Shown one piece after another: positions 25,236 to 34,958 of a stretch of DNA of 64,000 bases; positions within the stretch are counted from its first letter, which is position 1, and each line of letters opens with the position of its first letter. The position numbers and the translations under genes were made by a program. Location of the stretch: positions 49,884 through 113,883 of the forward strand of contig NZ_VXCP01000027.1 in the NCBI RefSeq assembly GCF_011355085.1. Direction: 5' to 3'. The notes beneath the pieces were generated by a model that was not told the origin of the DNA, did no database searches, and saw only the letters and a program-made list of their open reading frames with translations. This DNA is from Pseudomonas akapageensis. Lineage in GTDB: Bacteria > Pseudomonadota > Gammaproteobacteria > Pseudomonadales > Pseudomonadaceae.

Positions 25236-28070
25236 GTGGACAAGATCCTGATTCGTGGGGCAAGAACCCACAACCTGAAGAATATCGACCTGACCCTGCC
25301 CCGGGACAAACTGATCGTCATCACCGGGCTGTCCGGTTCCGGCAAGTCGTCGCTGGCATTCGATACCCTGTATGCCGAAGGCCAGCGCCGCTATGTAGAG
25401 TCGCTTTCGGCCTACGCCCGGCAATTCCTGTCGATGATGGAAAAACCCGACGTCGACACCATCGAAGGGCTGTCTCCAGCGATTTCCATCGAACAGAAAT
25501 CGACTTCGCATAACCCGCGCTCGACCGTGGGCACCATTACCGAGATCTACGATTACCTGCGCCTGCTGTACGCCCGCGTCGGCACCCCGCGCTGCCCGGA
25601 TCACGATATCCCGCTGGAGGCACAGACGGTCAGCCAGATGGTCGACCTGGTGCTGGCGCAGCCCGAAGGCAGCAAGCTGATGCTGCTGGCGCCGGTGATC
25701 CGCGAGCGCAAGGGCGAACATCTGGCGGTTTTCGATGAACTGCGTGCCCAGGGCTTTGTACGTGCGCGGATCAACGGCAAGCTGCACGAGCTCGACGAAC
25801 TGCCCAAGCTGGACAAACAGAAGAAGCACACCATTGAAGTGGTCGTCGATCGCTTCAAGGTCCGCGAAGACCTGCAACAGCGCCTGGCCGAGTCATTTGA
25901 AACCGCGCTGAAGCTGGCCGACGGTATCGCCCTGGTCGGCTCCATGGATGACGAACCCTTCGAAGAGATGATCTTCTCGGCGCGTTTCGCCTGCCCGATC
26001 TGCGGCCATGCCATCAGCGAGCTGGAGCCCAAGCTGTTCTCCTTCAACAACCCCGCCGGTGCCTGCCCGACCTGCGACGGGCTGGGGGTCAAGCAATTCT
26101 TCGACGTCAAGCGCCTGGTCAATGGCGAGCTGACCCTGGCCGAAGGCGCGATTCGTGGCTGGGACCGGCGAAATGTCTATTACTTCCAGATGTTGGGCTC
26201 TTTGGCCGCGCATTACGATTTCAGCCTGGAAGTCCCGTTCAATGAGCTTCCCGCCGAACAGCAGAAGGTCATTCTCTATGGCAGCGGCACAAAAAATGTC
26301 GATTTCCGCTACCTGAACGACCGTGGTGACATCGTCAAACGCTCGCACCCTTTCGAAGGGATTGTGCCTAACCTGGAACGCCGCTACCGCGAAACCGAAT
26401 CAGCGACCGTGCGCGAAGAACTGGCCAAATTCCTCAGCACCCAGCCCTGCCCTGACTGCCGCGGTACGCGCCTGCGCCGCGAAGCAAGGCATGTGTGGGT
26501 TGGCGAGAAAACCCTGCCTGCCGTGACGGGGCTGCCGATCGGCGATGCGACCGAGTACTTTGGCGGCCTGAGCCTGACCGGCCGGCGCGGCGAAATCGCC
26601 GACAAGATTCTCAAGGAAATACGCGAACGCCTGCAGTTCCTGGTCAATGTCGGCCTCGACTACCTGACCCTCGATCGCAGTGCTGACACCCTCTCCGGTG
26701 GCGAAGCCCAGCGCATCCGCCTGGCGAGCCAGATCGGCGCAGGCCTGGTCGGGGTGATGTACATTCTCGACGAGCCGTCCATCGGCCTGCACCAACGCGA
26801 CAACGATCGCCTGCTCGGAACCCTGAACCACCTGCGTGATATCGGCAACACGGTCATCGTCGTCGAGCACGACGAAGACGCCATCCGCATGGCCGACTAC
26901 GTCGTCGACATCGGCCCCGGTGCCGGCGTGCATGGTGGCCACATCGTCGCGCAGGGCTCTCCGGCCGACGTCATGTCACACCCGGACTCGCTTACCGGCA
27001 AGTACCTCTCGGGCCGGGTAAAGATCGCTGTACCGGCCAAGCGCACGCCCCGCAACAAGAAGCTGTCGCTGAAGCTCAAGGGTGCACGCGGCAACAATCT
27101 GCAAAACGTCGACCTGGAAATCCCGATCGGCCTGCTGACATGCGTAACAGGCGTCTCCGGCTCAGGCAAATCGACGCTGATCAACAACACCCTGTTCCCG
27201 CTCAGCGCCACCGCTCTCAATGGCGCGAGCACGCTGGAAGCTGCGGCGCACGACAGCTGCGACGGCCTGCAGCATCTGGACAAGGTCGTGGATATCGACC
27301 AAAGCCCCATCGGCCGCACGCCACGCTCCAACCCGGCGACGTACACCGGCTTGTTCACACCGATCCGCGAACTGTTCTCCGGCGTGCCCGAATCCCGTTC
27401 GCGCGGTTATGGACCTGGCCGTTTCTCGTTCAACGTCAAGGGCGGTCGTTGCGAGGCCTGCCAGGGCGATGGCCTGATCAAGGTCGAGATGCACTTTTTA
27501 CCGGACATCTATGTGCCCTGCGATGTGTGCAAGAGCAAGCGCTACAACCGCGAAACCCTTGAAATCAAATACAAGGGCAAGAGCATCCACGAAGTGCTGG
27601 AGATGACCATTGAAGAAGCGCGCGAATTCTTCGATGCCGTGCCCGCGCTGGCGCGCAAGCTGCAGACCTTGATGGATGTGGGGTTGTCCTACATCAAGCT
27701 GGGACAATCGGCGACCACGCTGTCGGGTGGCGAAGCACAGCGGGTCAAGCTGTCCCGCGAGCTGTCCAAGCGCGACACCGGCAAGACCCTGTACATCCTC
27801 GACGAACCGACCACAGGCCTGCACTTCGCCGATATTCAGCAGTTGCTCGATGTACTGCATCGCTTGCGTGATCACGGCAATACTGTGGTCGTGATCGAGC
27901 ACAACCTGGATGTGATCAAGACGGCCGATTGGCTGGTCGATCTGGGGCCTGAAGGGGGTTCCAAAGGGGGGCAGATCATCGCTTGTGGCACGCCTGAAGA
28001 AGTGGCGGAGATGAAGCAGTCCTATACCGGGCACTACCTAAAGCCACTGTTGCTGCGCGACAAGGCCTGA
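25236..28070 (+). CDS. uvrA: Excinuclease ABC subunit A
   Basis: UvrA finds bulky DNA damage and loads UvrB in nucleotide excision repair. The 944-residue protein has two ABC modules with Walker A GLSGSGKSS and GVSGSGKST, signatures LSGGEAQRIRLA and LSGGEAQRVKLS, and zinc modules (CPICGHAIS...CPTCDG; CEACQGDG...CDVCKSKRY). I place the start at the GTG of 25236 (VDKILIRGARTHNLKNIDL), with GAGG before it; this matches the family start, while the frame is open 23 codons upstream. Confidence 0.97.
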   Translation: MDKILIRGARTHNLKNIDLTLPRDKLIVITGLSGSGKSSLAFDTLYAEGQRRYVESLSAYARQFLSMMEKPDVDTIEGLSPAISIEQKSTSHNPRSTVGTITEIYDYLRLLYARVGTPRCPDHDIPLEAQTVSQMVDLVLAQPEGSKLMLLAPVIRERKGEHLAVFDELRAQGFVRARINGKLHELDELPKLDKQKKHTIEVVVDRFKVREDLQQRLAESFETALKLADGIALVGSMDDEPFEEMIFSARFACPICGHAISELEPKLFSFNNPAGACPTCDGLGVKQFFDVKRLVNGELTLAEGAIRGWDRRNVYYFQMLGSLAAHYDFSLEVPFNELPAEQQKVILYGSGTKNVDFRYLNDRGDIVKRSHPFEGIVPNLERRYRETESATVREELAKFLSTQPCPDCRGTRLRREARHVWVGEKTLPAVTGLPIGDATEYFGGLSLTGRRGEIADKILKEIRERLQFLVNVGLDYLTLDRSADTLSGGEAQRIRLASQIGAGLVGVMYILDEPSIGLHQRDNDRLLGTLNHLRDIGNTVIVVEHDEDAIRMADYVVDIGPGAGVHGGHIVAQGSPADVMSHPDSLTGKYLSGRVKIAVPAKRTPRNKKLSLKLKGARGNNLQNVDLEIPIGLLTCVTGVSGSGKSTLINNTLFPLSATALNGASTLEAAAHDSCDGLQHLDKVVDIDQSPIGRTPRSNPATYTGLFTPIRELFSGVPESRSRGYGPGRFSFNVKGGRCEACQGDGLIKVEMHFLPDIYVPCDVCKSKRYNRETLEIKYKGKSIHEVLEMTIEEAREFFDAVPALARKLQTLMDVGLSYIKLGQSATTLSGGEAQRVKLSRELSKRDTGKTLYILDEPTTGLHFADIQQLLDVLHRLRDHGNTVVVIEHNLDVIKTADWLVDLGPEGGSKGGQIIACGTPEEVAEMKQSYTGHYLKPLLLRDKA

Positions 28071-28079
28071 GGCTTTTCC

Positions 28080-28167
28080 TGTGGGAGCGGGCTTGCCCGC
28101 GAAAAGCTTCACCGCGGTATGCCTGAGACGCCACGGTGTACGTTTCGCGGGCAAGCCCGCTCCCACA
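28080..28167. repeat. REP-type inverted pair
   Basis: Perfect 25-base arms at 28080-28104 (starting tgtgggagcgggcttgcc) and 28143-28167 in opposite orientation, separated by 38 bases. This is the most familiar palindrome of Pseudomonas intergenic regions. It lies ten bases after uvrA. Confidence 0.9.
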
Positions 28168-28188
28168 GAGTGCCAAAATCGCGGCATG

Positions 28189-28225
28189 AAAAAGCCCCTG
28201 CCATTTGCATGACAGGGGCTTTTTT
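28189..28225. terminator. Bidirectional terminator between uvrA and the ferritin gene
   Basis: The stem aaaaagcccctg (28189-28200) pairs with caggggcttttt (28213-28224), with a T-run on the plus strand and an A-run on the left that gives a T-run on the minus strand. It can end both uvrA and the ferritin gene. Confidence 0.9.
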
Positions 28226-28239
28226 ACAGCCGCTTACAC

Positions 28240-28704
28240 TTACATTTGCGACTGCAGGTAATTCTCCAGACCGATCGACTTGATCAAACCCTGCTGTTTT
28301 TCCAGCCAGTAGGTGTGGTCTTCTTCGGTGTCCGCCAATTGCACGCGCAGAATGTCGCGGCTGATGTAGTCCTTGTGCAGCTCGCAGAGCTCAATGCCCT
28401 TGCACAGCGCGGCGCGGACCTTGTACTCGAGGCGCAGGTCGCTGGCGAGCATCTCGGGCACCGTGGTGCCGACATCCAGATCGTCCGGGCGCATGCGAGG
28501 CGTGCCTTCGAGCATGAGAATGCGACGCATCAGGGCGTCAGCGTGTTGTGCCTCTTCTTCCATCTCGTGATTGATACGTTCGTAAAGCTTGCTGAAGCCC
28601 CAGTCTTCGTACATCCGCGAATGGATGAAATATTGATCACGTGCTGCCAGTTCGCCGGTCAGCAGCGTGTTGAGATAATCAATTACGTCCGGGTGGCCTT
28701 GCAT
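28240..28704 (-). CDS. ftnA: Bacterial ferritin (FtnA; bacterioferritin-like without haem ligand)
   Basis: A 154-residue four-helix iron-storage subunit that forms 24-mers. The ferroxidase ligands are present: Glu18, Glu51, His54, Glu93/94 region, Glu127 and His130. The residue at position 52, where bacterioferritins have the Met that binds haem between subunits, is Ala (MEEEAQHAD). It should therefore be a haem-free ferritin although annotation pipelines often call it bacterioferritin; the P. aeruginosa homologue (PA4235, once bfrA) was renamed ftnA for this reason. GGGAGAT precedes the ATG. It is beside katA, linking iron storage with peroxide defence. Confidence 0.9.
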   Translation of the reverse strand: MQGHPDVIDYLNTLLTGELAARDQYFIHSRMYEDWGFSKLYERINHEMEEEAQHADALMRRILMLEGTPRMRPDDLDVGTTVPEMLASDLRLEYKVRAALCKGIELCELHKDYISRDILRVQLADTEEDHTYWLEKQQGLIKSIGLENYLQSQM

Positions 28705-28817
28705 CGCCCTACATCTCCCTGCCTGAAAGTTATAGTTTGAACCAGCTTCGGCGAGAGGTCACTCGACTTCAGGCGGAAAATGCGAAAAAAGTCAGTGAAC
28801 GGTATTGATTTGCATTG

Positions 28818-28842
28818 AAAAACCGCCCAAATGAGGGCGGTT
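28818..28842 (-). terminator. Terminator of katA
   Basis: Stem aaccgccc / gggcggtt with a six-base loop, followed on the minus strand by TTTTT. It lies 18 bases after the katA stop codon. Confidence 0.85.
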
Positions 28843-28859
28843 CTTCTTATCATTTCGAC

Positions 28860-30305
28860 TTAGCCGCGCTTGGCGCTCAATGCCTGCTGGATGCCTTCTC
28901 CATAGGCTGGGTCGACCTTCAGAAAATGCTGCAATTGCCGTTCGACGACGTCACCGGAGACCGAAACCATTGTTCCGGCGATGGTGTCGATCAACAACGC
29001 CCTTTGCTCATCGCTCATCAGTCGGAACAGCGCGCGAGCATGGCTGTAGTAGTCGGTATCTTCGCGGTGATCGTAACGATCTGCCGCACCGCTGAGTGCC
29101 AGTCCCGGCTCGGCATACCGGGGTGCCTGCCTGGGAGCATCGCCGTAGCTGTTGGGCTCGTAATTCGGTGCCGCACCGGCACTGCCCAAGGCCATTGCGC
29201 CATCGCGCTGGTAGGTGTTCACCGGACATCTCGGCGCATTCACGGGGAGCTGCTGGTGATTGGTACCCACGCGGTAGCGGTGAGCATCAGCGTAAGCGAA
29301 GACACGACCTTGCAGCATGCGATCAGGCGACAAGCCAACACCCGGAACCATGTTGCTCGGGCCGAATGCTGCCTGTTCGACTTCGGCGAAGTAGTTAAGC
29401 GGATTGTGGTTGAGCTCCAGTTCACCGACCTCGATCAACGGGAACTCTTTCTGTGACCAGGTCTTGGTCACGTCAAACGGGTTCTCGTAATGGGCCGCTG
29501 CCTGCGCTTCAGTCATGATCTGGATACAAACGCTCCATTTCGGGAAATCGCCACGTTCGATTGCGTCGAACAGATCACGCTGGGCGTAATCGGGATCGGT
29601 ACCTGCTATGCGTGCAGCATCGGCCGGCGCCAGGTTCTTGATGCCCTGCCTGGTCTTGTAGTGCCATTTGACCCAGTGACGCTCGCCCTTGGCGTTGATC
29701 AGGCTGTAGGTATGGCTGCCGAAACCGTGCATATGGCGGTAGCCGTCGGGAATACCACGGTCCGAGAACAGAATGGTGATCTGGTGCAGCGCCTCGGGCG
29801 AGTGCGACCAGAAGTCCCACATCATTTGCGGGCTCTTCAGATTGCTCTGCGGCAGGCGTTTCTGGGTGTGGATAAAGTCCGGAAATTTGAGCGGATCGCG
29901 GATGAAGAATACCGGGGTGTTGTTACCGACGATGTCCCAGTTACCTTCTTCGGTATAGAACTTCAAGGCAAAGCCGCGCGGGTCCCGCTCGGTATCAGCC
30001 GAACCGCGTTCGCCACCCACAGTGGAGAAGCGCAGGAAGGTCGGGGTTTGCTTACCCACATACTCGAACAGCTTGGCGCAGGTGTATTGCGTGATGTCTT
30101 TGGAGACAGTGAAGGTGCCGTACGCACCCGAGCCCTTGGCATGCACCCGGCGCTCTGGAATGTTCTCGCGATTGAAGTGCGCGAGCTTTTCAATGAGGTG
30201 AAAATCTTCCAACAAAAGCGGCCCTCGTGGGCCAGCCGAGCGAGAATTCTGGTTATCGGCGACGGGAGCGCCGCTGGCGGTAGTCAGCGTTTTGTTCTGG
30301 CTCAT
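28860..30305 (-). CDS. katA: Monofunctional haem catalase KatA
   Basis: Decomposes hydrogen peroxide to water and oxygen in the cytoplasm. The 481-residue clade 3 small-subunit catalase has the distal His in ERRVHAKGSGA, the distal Asn in IVGNNTPVFFIRDP and the proximal Tyr in GRVFAYADAHRYRVG. Length is normal. No signal peptide is seen. It is transcribed alone or with ftnA; a terminator sits between them. The 180-base upstream gap is A/T rich and holds one possible OxyR half-site (30413-30427). Confidence 0.97.
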   Translation of the reverse strand: MSQNKTLTTASGAPVADNQNSRSAGPRGPLLLEDFHLIEKLAHFNRENIPERRVHAKGSGAYGTFTVSKDITQYTCAKLFEYVGKQTPTFLRFSTVGGERGSADTERDPRGFALKFYTEEGNWDIVGNNTPVFFIRDPLKFPDFIHTQKRLPQSNLKSPQMMWDFWSHSPEALHQITILFSDRGIPDGYRHMHGFGSHTYSLINAKGERHWVKWHYKTRQGIKNLAPADAARIAGTDPDYAQRDLFDAIERGDFPKWSVCIQIMTEAQAAAHYENPFDVTKTWSQKEFPLIEVGELELNHNPLNYFAEVEQAAFGPSNMVPGVGLSPDRMLQGRVFAYADAHRYRVGTNHQQLPVNAPRCPVNTYQRDGAMALGSAGAAPNYEPNSYGDAPRQAPRYAEPGLALSGAADRYDHREDTDYYSHARALFRLMSDEQRALLIDTIAGTMVSVSGDVVERQLQHFLKVDPAYGEGIQQALSAKRG

Positions 30306-30412
30306 GTGATCTGTCTTCCTCTGTCAGACTTTTGTGCTGCCGGCTAACCGGCTGGAACACCAGTATTGGCCACGAATATGACACACACAAATTAATAGAC
30401 TGACTAAGATCA

Positions 30413-30427
30413 ATAGATTTTTTCTAA
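30413..30427 (-). promoter_or_regulatory. Possible OxyR half-site upstream of katA
   Basis: On the minus strand TTAG-N7-CTAT matches seven of eight bases of an OxyR dyad half (ATAG-N7-CTAT), about 110 bases upstream of katA. The expected second half is poorly conserved. Confidence 0.3.
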
Positions 30428-30440
30428 TCATTTAGAAACA

Positions 30441-30466
30441 AAAAACCGGGCACTAAGGCCCGGTTT
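30441..30466 (-). terminator. Terminator of the S10-spc-alpha block (after rplQ)
   Basis: Stem aaaccgggc / gcccggttt with a six-base loop, followed on the minus strand by TTTTTTG. It lies 20 bases after the rplQ stop codon and ends the long ribosomal-protein transcript. Confidence 0.9.
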
Positions 30467-30485
30467 CTTGTTTCAGACTGTCGTC

Positions 30486-30872
30486 TTATTCAGCAGCTTC
30501 TACTACGCCACCGACAGGACGATCAACCAACTCGACGTACGCCATAGGCGCGTTGTCGCCAGCGCGGAAACCGCACTTGAGGATACGCAGGTAACCGCCC
30601 TGACGGGTGGCATAGCGCTTGCCCAGATCGTTGAACAGCTTACCAACGATGGCTTTCGAACGAGTACGGTCGAAGGCCAGACGGCGGTTAGCTACGCTGT
30701 CTTCCTTGGCCAGGGTGATCAGCGGCTCGGCAACGCGGCGCAGTTCCTTGGCTTTTGGCAGGGTAGTTTTGATCAGCTCGTGCTCGAACAGCGACACCGC
30801 CATGTTTTGGAACATGGCCTTGCGGTGCGCGCTGGTGCGGCTCAGGTGACGACCACTTTTACGATGACGCAT
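30486..30872 (-). CDS. rplQ: Ribosomal protein L17 (bL17)
   Basis: Large-subunit protein at the exit-tunnel side of the ribosome. The 128 residues start MRHRKSGRHLSRTSAHRKAM, the conserved basic motif. It is the last gene of the alpha operon, 41 bases after rpoA, and is followed by a terminator. Confidence 0.99.
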   Translation of the reverse strand: MRHRKSGRHLSRTSAHRKAMFQNMAVSLFEHELIKTTLPKAKELRRVAEPLITLAKEDSVANRRLAFDRTRSKAIVGKLFNDLGKRYATRQGGYLRILKCGFRAGDNAPMAYVELVDRPVGGVVEAAE

Positions 30873-30913
30873 GGTTCATTCCTTACCAAACTTACGTTCG
30901 GTGATTACGACGA

Positions 30914-31915
30914 TCAGGCAGTCGCCTTGTCGTCCTTCTTAAGACTTGCAGGCGGCCAGTTGTCGAGGCGCATGCCGAGGGACAGACCGCGGGAGGCCAG
31001 AACGTCCTTGATTTCAGTCAAGGATTTCTTGCCCAGGTTCGGAGTCTTCAACAGTTCTACTTCGGTACGCTGAATCAGGTCGCCGATGTAGTAAATGTTT
31101 TCCGCCTTAAGGCAGTTAGCCGAACGTACAGTCAGTTCCAGATCGTCAACCGGGCGAAGCAGGATCGGATCGATCTCGTCTTCCTGCTCGACTACAACTG
31201 GTTCACTGTCACCCTTGAGGTCGACGAACGCAGCCAACTGCTGTTGCAGGATGGTTGCAGCGCGACGGATAGCCTCTTCAGGATCCAGAGTACCGTTGGT
31301 TTCCAGATCAATTACCAGCTTGTCCAGGTTAGTACGCTGCTCGACACGGGCGTTTTCCACCACGTATGCGATACGACGTACCGGACTGAACGAAGAGTCG
31401 AGCTGCAAGCGACCAATGCTGCGGCTTTCGTCTTCATCGCTCTGACGCGAATCGGCCGGTTCATAACCACGACCACGAGCTACGGTGAGCTTCATGTTCA
31501 AGGCGCCGTTAGACGCCAGGTTAGCGATTACGTGATCGGGGTTAACGATCTCGACATCATGATCCAGCTGAATATCGGCAGCGGTAACCACCCCCGAACC
31601 CTTCTTCGACAAGGTCAGCGTAACTTCGTCACGACCGTGCAGCTTGATAGCCAGACCTTTAAGGTTCAACAGGATTTCAATGACGTCTTCCTGTACACCT
31701 TCGATTGCCGAGTACTCATGGAGTACACCGTCAATCTCGGCCTCGACTACTGCACAGCCGGGCATTGAGGACAACAGGATGCGGCGCAGCGCGTTGCCCA
31801 GGGTATGGCCGAAACCACGCTCGAGAGGCTCGAGCGTAATCTTGGCGCGGGTTGGACTGACGACCTGCACATCAATGTGGCGGGGCGTCAGGAACTCATT
31901 TACCGAAATCTGCAT
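30914..31915 (-). CDS. rpoA: RNA polymerase alpha subunit
   Basis: Scaffold for polymerase assembly and contact for activators and UP elements. The 333-residue protein has the N-terminal dimerisation domain (GFGHTLGNALRRILLSSMPG), an acidic linker (EDEIDPILLRPVDDLELTVRS) and the C-terminal DNA-contact domain (LKAENIYYIGDLIQRTEVELLKTPNLGKKSL). Normal length. It lies between rpsD and rplQ. Confidence 0.99.
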   Translation of the reverse strand: MQISVNEFLTPRHIDVQVVSPTRAKITLEPLERGFGHTLGNALRRILLSSMPGCAVVEAEIDGVLHEYSAIEGVQEDVIEILLNLKGLAIKLHGRDEVTLTLSKKGSGVVTAADIQLDHDVEIVNPDHVIANLASNGALNMKLTVARGRGYEPADSRQSDEDESRSIGRLQLDSSFSPVRRIAYVVENARVEQRTNLDKLVIDLETNGTLDPEEAIRRAATILQQQLAAFVDLKGDSEPVVVEQEDEIDPILLRPVDDLELTVRSANCLKAENIYYIGDLIQRTEVELLKTPNLGKKSLTEIKDVLASRGLSLGMRLDNWPPASLKKDDKATA

Positions 31916-31937
31916 GGATGCACCTATTTTCTAGCCC

Positions 31938-32558
31938 TTACTTGGAGTAGAGCTCGACAATCAGGCTTTCGTTGATGTCGGCGGACAGGTCACTGCGAGC
32001 AGGAACGCTTTTGAAGACGCCCGACTTTTTCTCAGTGTCCACTTCCACCCACTCAACACGGCCACGCTGGGCGCACAGTTCAAGGGCTTGAACAATGCGC
32101 AGCTGGTTCTTCGATTTCTCGCGAACCGCGACCACGTCACCCGCACGAACTTGATAGGACGGTACGTTTACAGTTTTGCCGTTAACGCTGATCGCTTTGT
32201 GCGAAACCAGCTGGCGGGATTCAGCGCGGGTAGCGCCGTAGCCCATACGGTAAACGACGTTGTCCAGACGGCATTCGAGCAGTTGCAGCAGGTTCTCACC
32301 AGTAGCGCCTTTCTTGCCGGCTGCTTCTTTGTAGTAACCGCTGAACTGACGCTCGAGAACGCCATAGATACGACGAACTTTTTGCTTCTCGCGCAGCTGG
32401 GTACCGTAGTCGGACTGACGGCCACGGCGCTGGCCGTGGATACCTGGGGCTGCTTCGATGTTGCACTTCGATTCCAGAGCGCGAACGCCGCTCTTCAGGA
32501 ACAGGTCTGTGCCTTCACGACGAGACAGTTTGCATTTTGGACCAATGTAACGTGCCAT
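31938..32558 (-). CDS. rpsD: Ribosomal protein S4 (uS4)
   Basis: Primary 16S rRNA binder that starts assembly of the small subunit; in E. coli it also represses its own operon. The 206 residues start MARYIGPKCKLSRREGTDLF and contain the S4 RNA-binding domain (RLDNVVYRMGYGATRAESRQLVSHKAI). Confidence 0.99.
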   Translation of the reverse strand: MARYIGPKCKLSRREGTDLFLKSGVRALESKCNIEAAPGIHGQRRGRQSDYGTQLREKQKVRRIYGVLERQFSGYYKEAAGKKGATGENLLQLLECRLDNVVYRMGYGATRAESRQLVSHKAISVNGKTVNVPSYQVRAGDVVAVREKSKNQLRIVQALELCAQRGRVEWVEVDTEKKSGVFKSVPARSDLSADINESLIVELYSK

Positions 32559-32573
32559 TTATCTGTCTCCTGA

Positions 32574-32963
32574 TTACACGCGACGCTTCTTCGGCGGACG
32601 GCACCCGTTGTGCGGGATTGGCGTCACGTCGGTGATGCTGGCGATCTTGTAGCCACAGCCGTTCAGAGCACGAACAGCGGACTCACGACCTGGACCTGGA
32701 CCCTTGACGTTAACGTCGAGGTTCTTCAGACCATATTCCAGCGCAGCTTGACCAGCACGCTCGGCAGCTACTTGAGCAGCGAACGGGGTGGACTTGCGAG
32801 AACCGCGGAAACCCGAACCGCCGGAGGTAGCCCAGGACAGAGCGTTACCTTGACGATCGGTGATGGTCACGATGGTGTTGTTGAAAGACGCGTGGATGTG
32901 GGCGATGCCATCAACCACTGTCTTTTTAATCTTTTTACGAGGACGAGCAGCAGGTTTTGCCAT
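32574..32963 (-). CDS. rpsK: Ribosomal protein S11 (uS11)
   Basis: Small-subunit platform protein near the mRNA exit. The 129 residues contain HIHASFNNTIVTITDRQGNALSW and end NGCRPPKKRRV, both invariant in the family. It is the second gene of the alpha operon. Confidence 0.99.
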   Translation of the reverse strand: MAKPAARPRKKIKKTVVDGIAHIHASFNNTIVTITDRQGNALSWATSGGSGFRGSRKSTPFAAQVAAERAGQAALEYGLKNLDVNVKGPGPGRESAVRALNGCGYKIASITDVTPIPHNGCRPPKKRRV

Positions 32964-32993
32964 GACTAAATTCCTGTCGATTCGCTGGTGCGA

Positions 32994-33350
32994 TTACTTG
33001 CGGATCGGCTTACGCGGACCTTTACGGGTACGCGCGTTGGTCTTGGTACGCTGACCGCGTACTGGCAGACCACGACGATGGCGGAGACCGCGGTAGCAGC
33101 CCAGATCCATCAAGCGCTTGATTTTCATGTTGATTTCGCGACGCAGGTCACCTTCAGTGGTGAACTTCGCCACTTCGCCACGCAGCTGTTCAATCTGCTC
33201 GTCGCTCAGATCCTTGATCTTTGCGGCTGGGTTGACCCCAGTCTCTGCACAAATTTTCTGTGCAGTAGTGCGACCAACACCATAGATGTAGGTCAGCGAG
33301 ATAACAGTGTGCTTGTTATCTGGAATGTTGACGCCTGCAATACGGGCCAT
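32994..33350 (-). CDS. rpsM: Ribosomal protein S13 (uS13)
   Basis: Head protein of the small subunit that contacts tRNA and the large subunit. The 118 residues start MARIAGVNIPDNKHTVISLTY and end with the basic tail RTRKGPRKPIRK. First gene of the alpha operon, after a hairpin that separates it from rpmJ. Confidence 0.99.
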   Translation of the reverse strand: MARIAGVNIPDNKHTVISLTYIYGVGRTTAQKICAETGVNPAAKIKDLSDEQIEQLRGEVAKFTTEGDLRREINMKIKRLMDLGCYRGLRHRRGLPVRGQRTKTNARTRKGPRKPIRK

Positions 33351-33438
33351 TCAGTGGGACTCCAATTGACAGCTACCTACGCCCCGGAAGCCAAGAAATA
33401 GGGCGCGAGATAATATCGCTGTAATAACAAATAATCAA

Positions 33439-33462
33439 CCCAGCAGCGCACTAGCTGCCGGG
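33439..33462 (-). terminator. Hairpin between rpmJ and rpsM
   Basis: Nine-base stem (33439-33447 with 33454-33462, one G-U pair) with a six-base loop, followed on the minus strand by TTGATTATTTGTT. It may be a weak terminator or a mRNA processing site at the joint of the spc and alpha operons. Confidence 0.5.
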
Positions 33463-33481
33463 CTTGAAGCACAAATCACAC

Positions 33482-33598
33482 TCAGCCTTGGCGCTGCTTG
33501 TGACGTGGTTCCGCGCTGCAAATTACTCGAACAACACCTTCGCGGCGAATAATCTTGCAGTTACGGCACAGCTTTTTCACCGATGCACGAACTTTCAT
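33482..33598 (-). CDS. rpmJ: Ribosomal protein L36 (bL36), zinc form
   Basis: A 38-residue protein starting [20 protein letters not shown] and ending RHKQRQG. The Cys-x2-Cys, a third Cys and a His (ICSAEPRH) form the zinc ribbon, so this is the zinc-dependent version. GGAG lies before the ATG at 33598. It sits between secY and rpsM, its classical place, and was too short for routine ORF calling. Confidence 0.97.
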
Positions 33599-33626
33599 CA
33601 CCAACTCCTCGAACCTTAAGGGACTC

Positions 33627-34958
33627 TCAGCGCAGCAGACCGCTGCCACCGTAGCCTTTCAGGTTGGCTTTCTTCATCAGGGATTCGTACTGGTGCGAAA
33701 CGAGGTGCGATTGTACTTGGGACATAAAGTCCATCACAACCACTACCACGATCAGCAACGAGGTCCCGCCAAGGTAGAACGGAACGTTTGCCGCAACCAC
33801 CAGGAACTGGGGCAGCAGGCACACGGCCGTCATATAAAGAGCACCGAACATGGTCAAGCGGGTCAGAACGCCATCGATATAGCGCGCAGACTGCTCACCC
33901 GGACGGATACCCGGAATAAAGGCACCGGACTTCTTCAGGTTTTCCGCTACGTCTTTCGGATTGAACATCAACGCCGTATAGAAGAAGCAGAAGAAAATAA
34001 TCCCTGCACTAAACAGCAGAATATTCAACGGCTGACCAGGAGCGATCGACTGCGAGATGTCCTGCAACCAGCCCATACCTTCAGACTGACCGAACCAGGC
34101 ACCCAACGAAGCCGGGAACAGCAAAATGCTGCTCGCGAAAATAGCAGGGATTACCCCTGCCATGTTCACCTTCAGCGGCAAGTGGCTCGTCTGCGCAGCG
34201 AAAACCTTGCGGCCCTGCTGACGCTTGGCGTAGTGAACGGCGATACGACGCTGACCACGCTCGATGAACACCACAAAACCGATAATCGCTACTGCCAGCA
34301 AACCGATAGCGACCAAGGCGAAGATGTTGATATCACCCTGACGTGCAGACTCGAAAGACTGCCCGATTGCTCTCGGAAGACCGGCGACGATACCCGAAAA
34401 AATCAACATCGAGATACCGTTACCAACACCGCGCTCAGTAATCTGCTCGCCCAGCCACATCATGAACATCGCGCCCGCCACGAAGGTGGAGACCGCAACG
34501 AAATGGAAGCCAAAGCCACCAGAGAAAGCAACGCCCTGACCGGCCAGACCAATGGACATGCCAATGGCCTGGACCAGCGCCAGGACGACGGTGCCGTAGC
34601 GGGTGTACTGGCTGATCTTGCGACGGCCAGCTTCACCTTCCTTCTTCAACTGCTCCAGCTGCGGGCTCACGGCGGTCATCAGCTGCATGATGATCGATGC
34701 CGAAATGTACGGCATGATCCCCAGAGCAAAGATGCTCATCCGTTCCAGCGCGCCGCCGGAAAACATGTTGAACAAGCTAAGAATGGTCCCCTCATTCTGT
34801 CGAAACAGGTCTGCCAACCGGTCAGGGTTGATACCTGGAACTGGAATGTGTGCGCCTATCCGGTAGACGATAATCGCCAGGAACAGAAAACGCAGACGAG
34901 CCCAGAGTTCAGACATCCCGCCTTTGCCGAGAGCAGAGAGAGCACCTTGCTTAGCCAT
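33627..34958 (-). CDS. secY: Protein translocase subunit SecY
   Basis: Channel of the Sec system in the inner membrane; partner of SecE (60337-60705 here) and SecG. The 443-residue protein has ten hydrophobic segments, with SecY signatures IPVPGINP early, GAHIPVPG, and the plug-side and C-terminal loops ([23 protein letters not shown]). The start codon directly follows the rplO stop. Confidence 0.98.
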
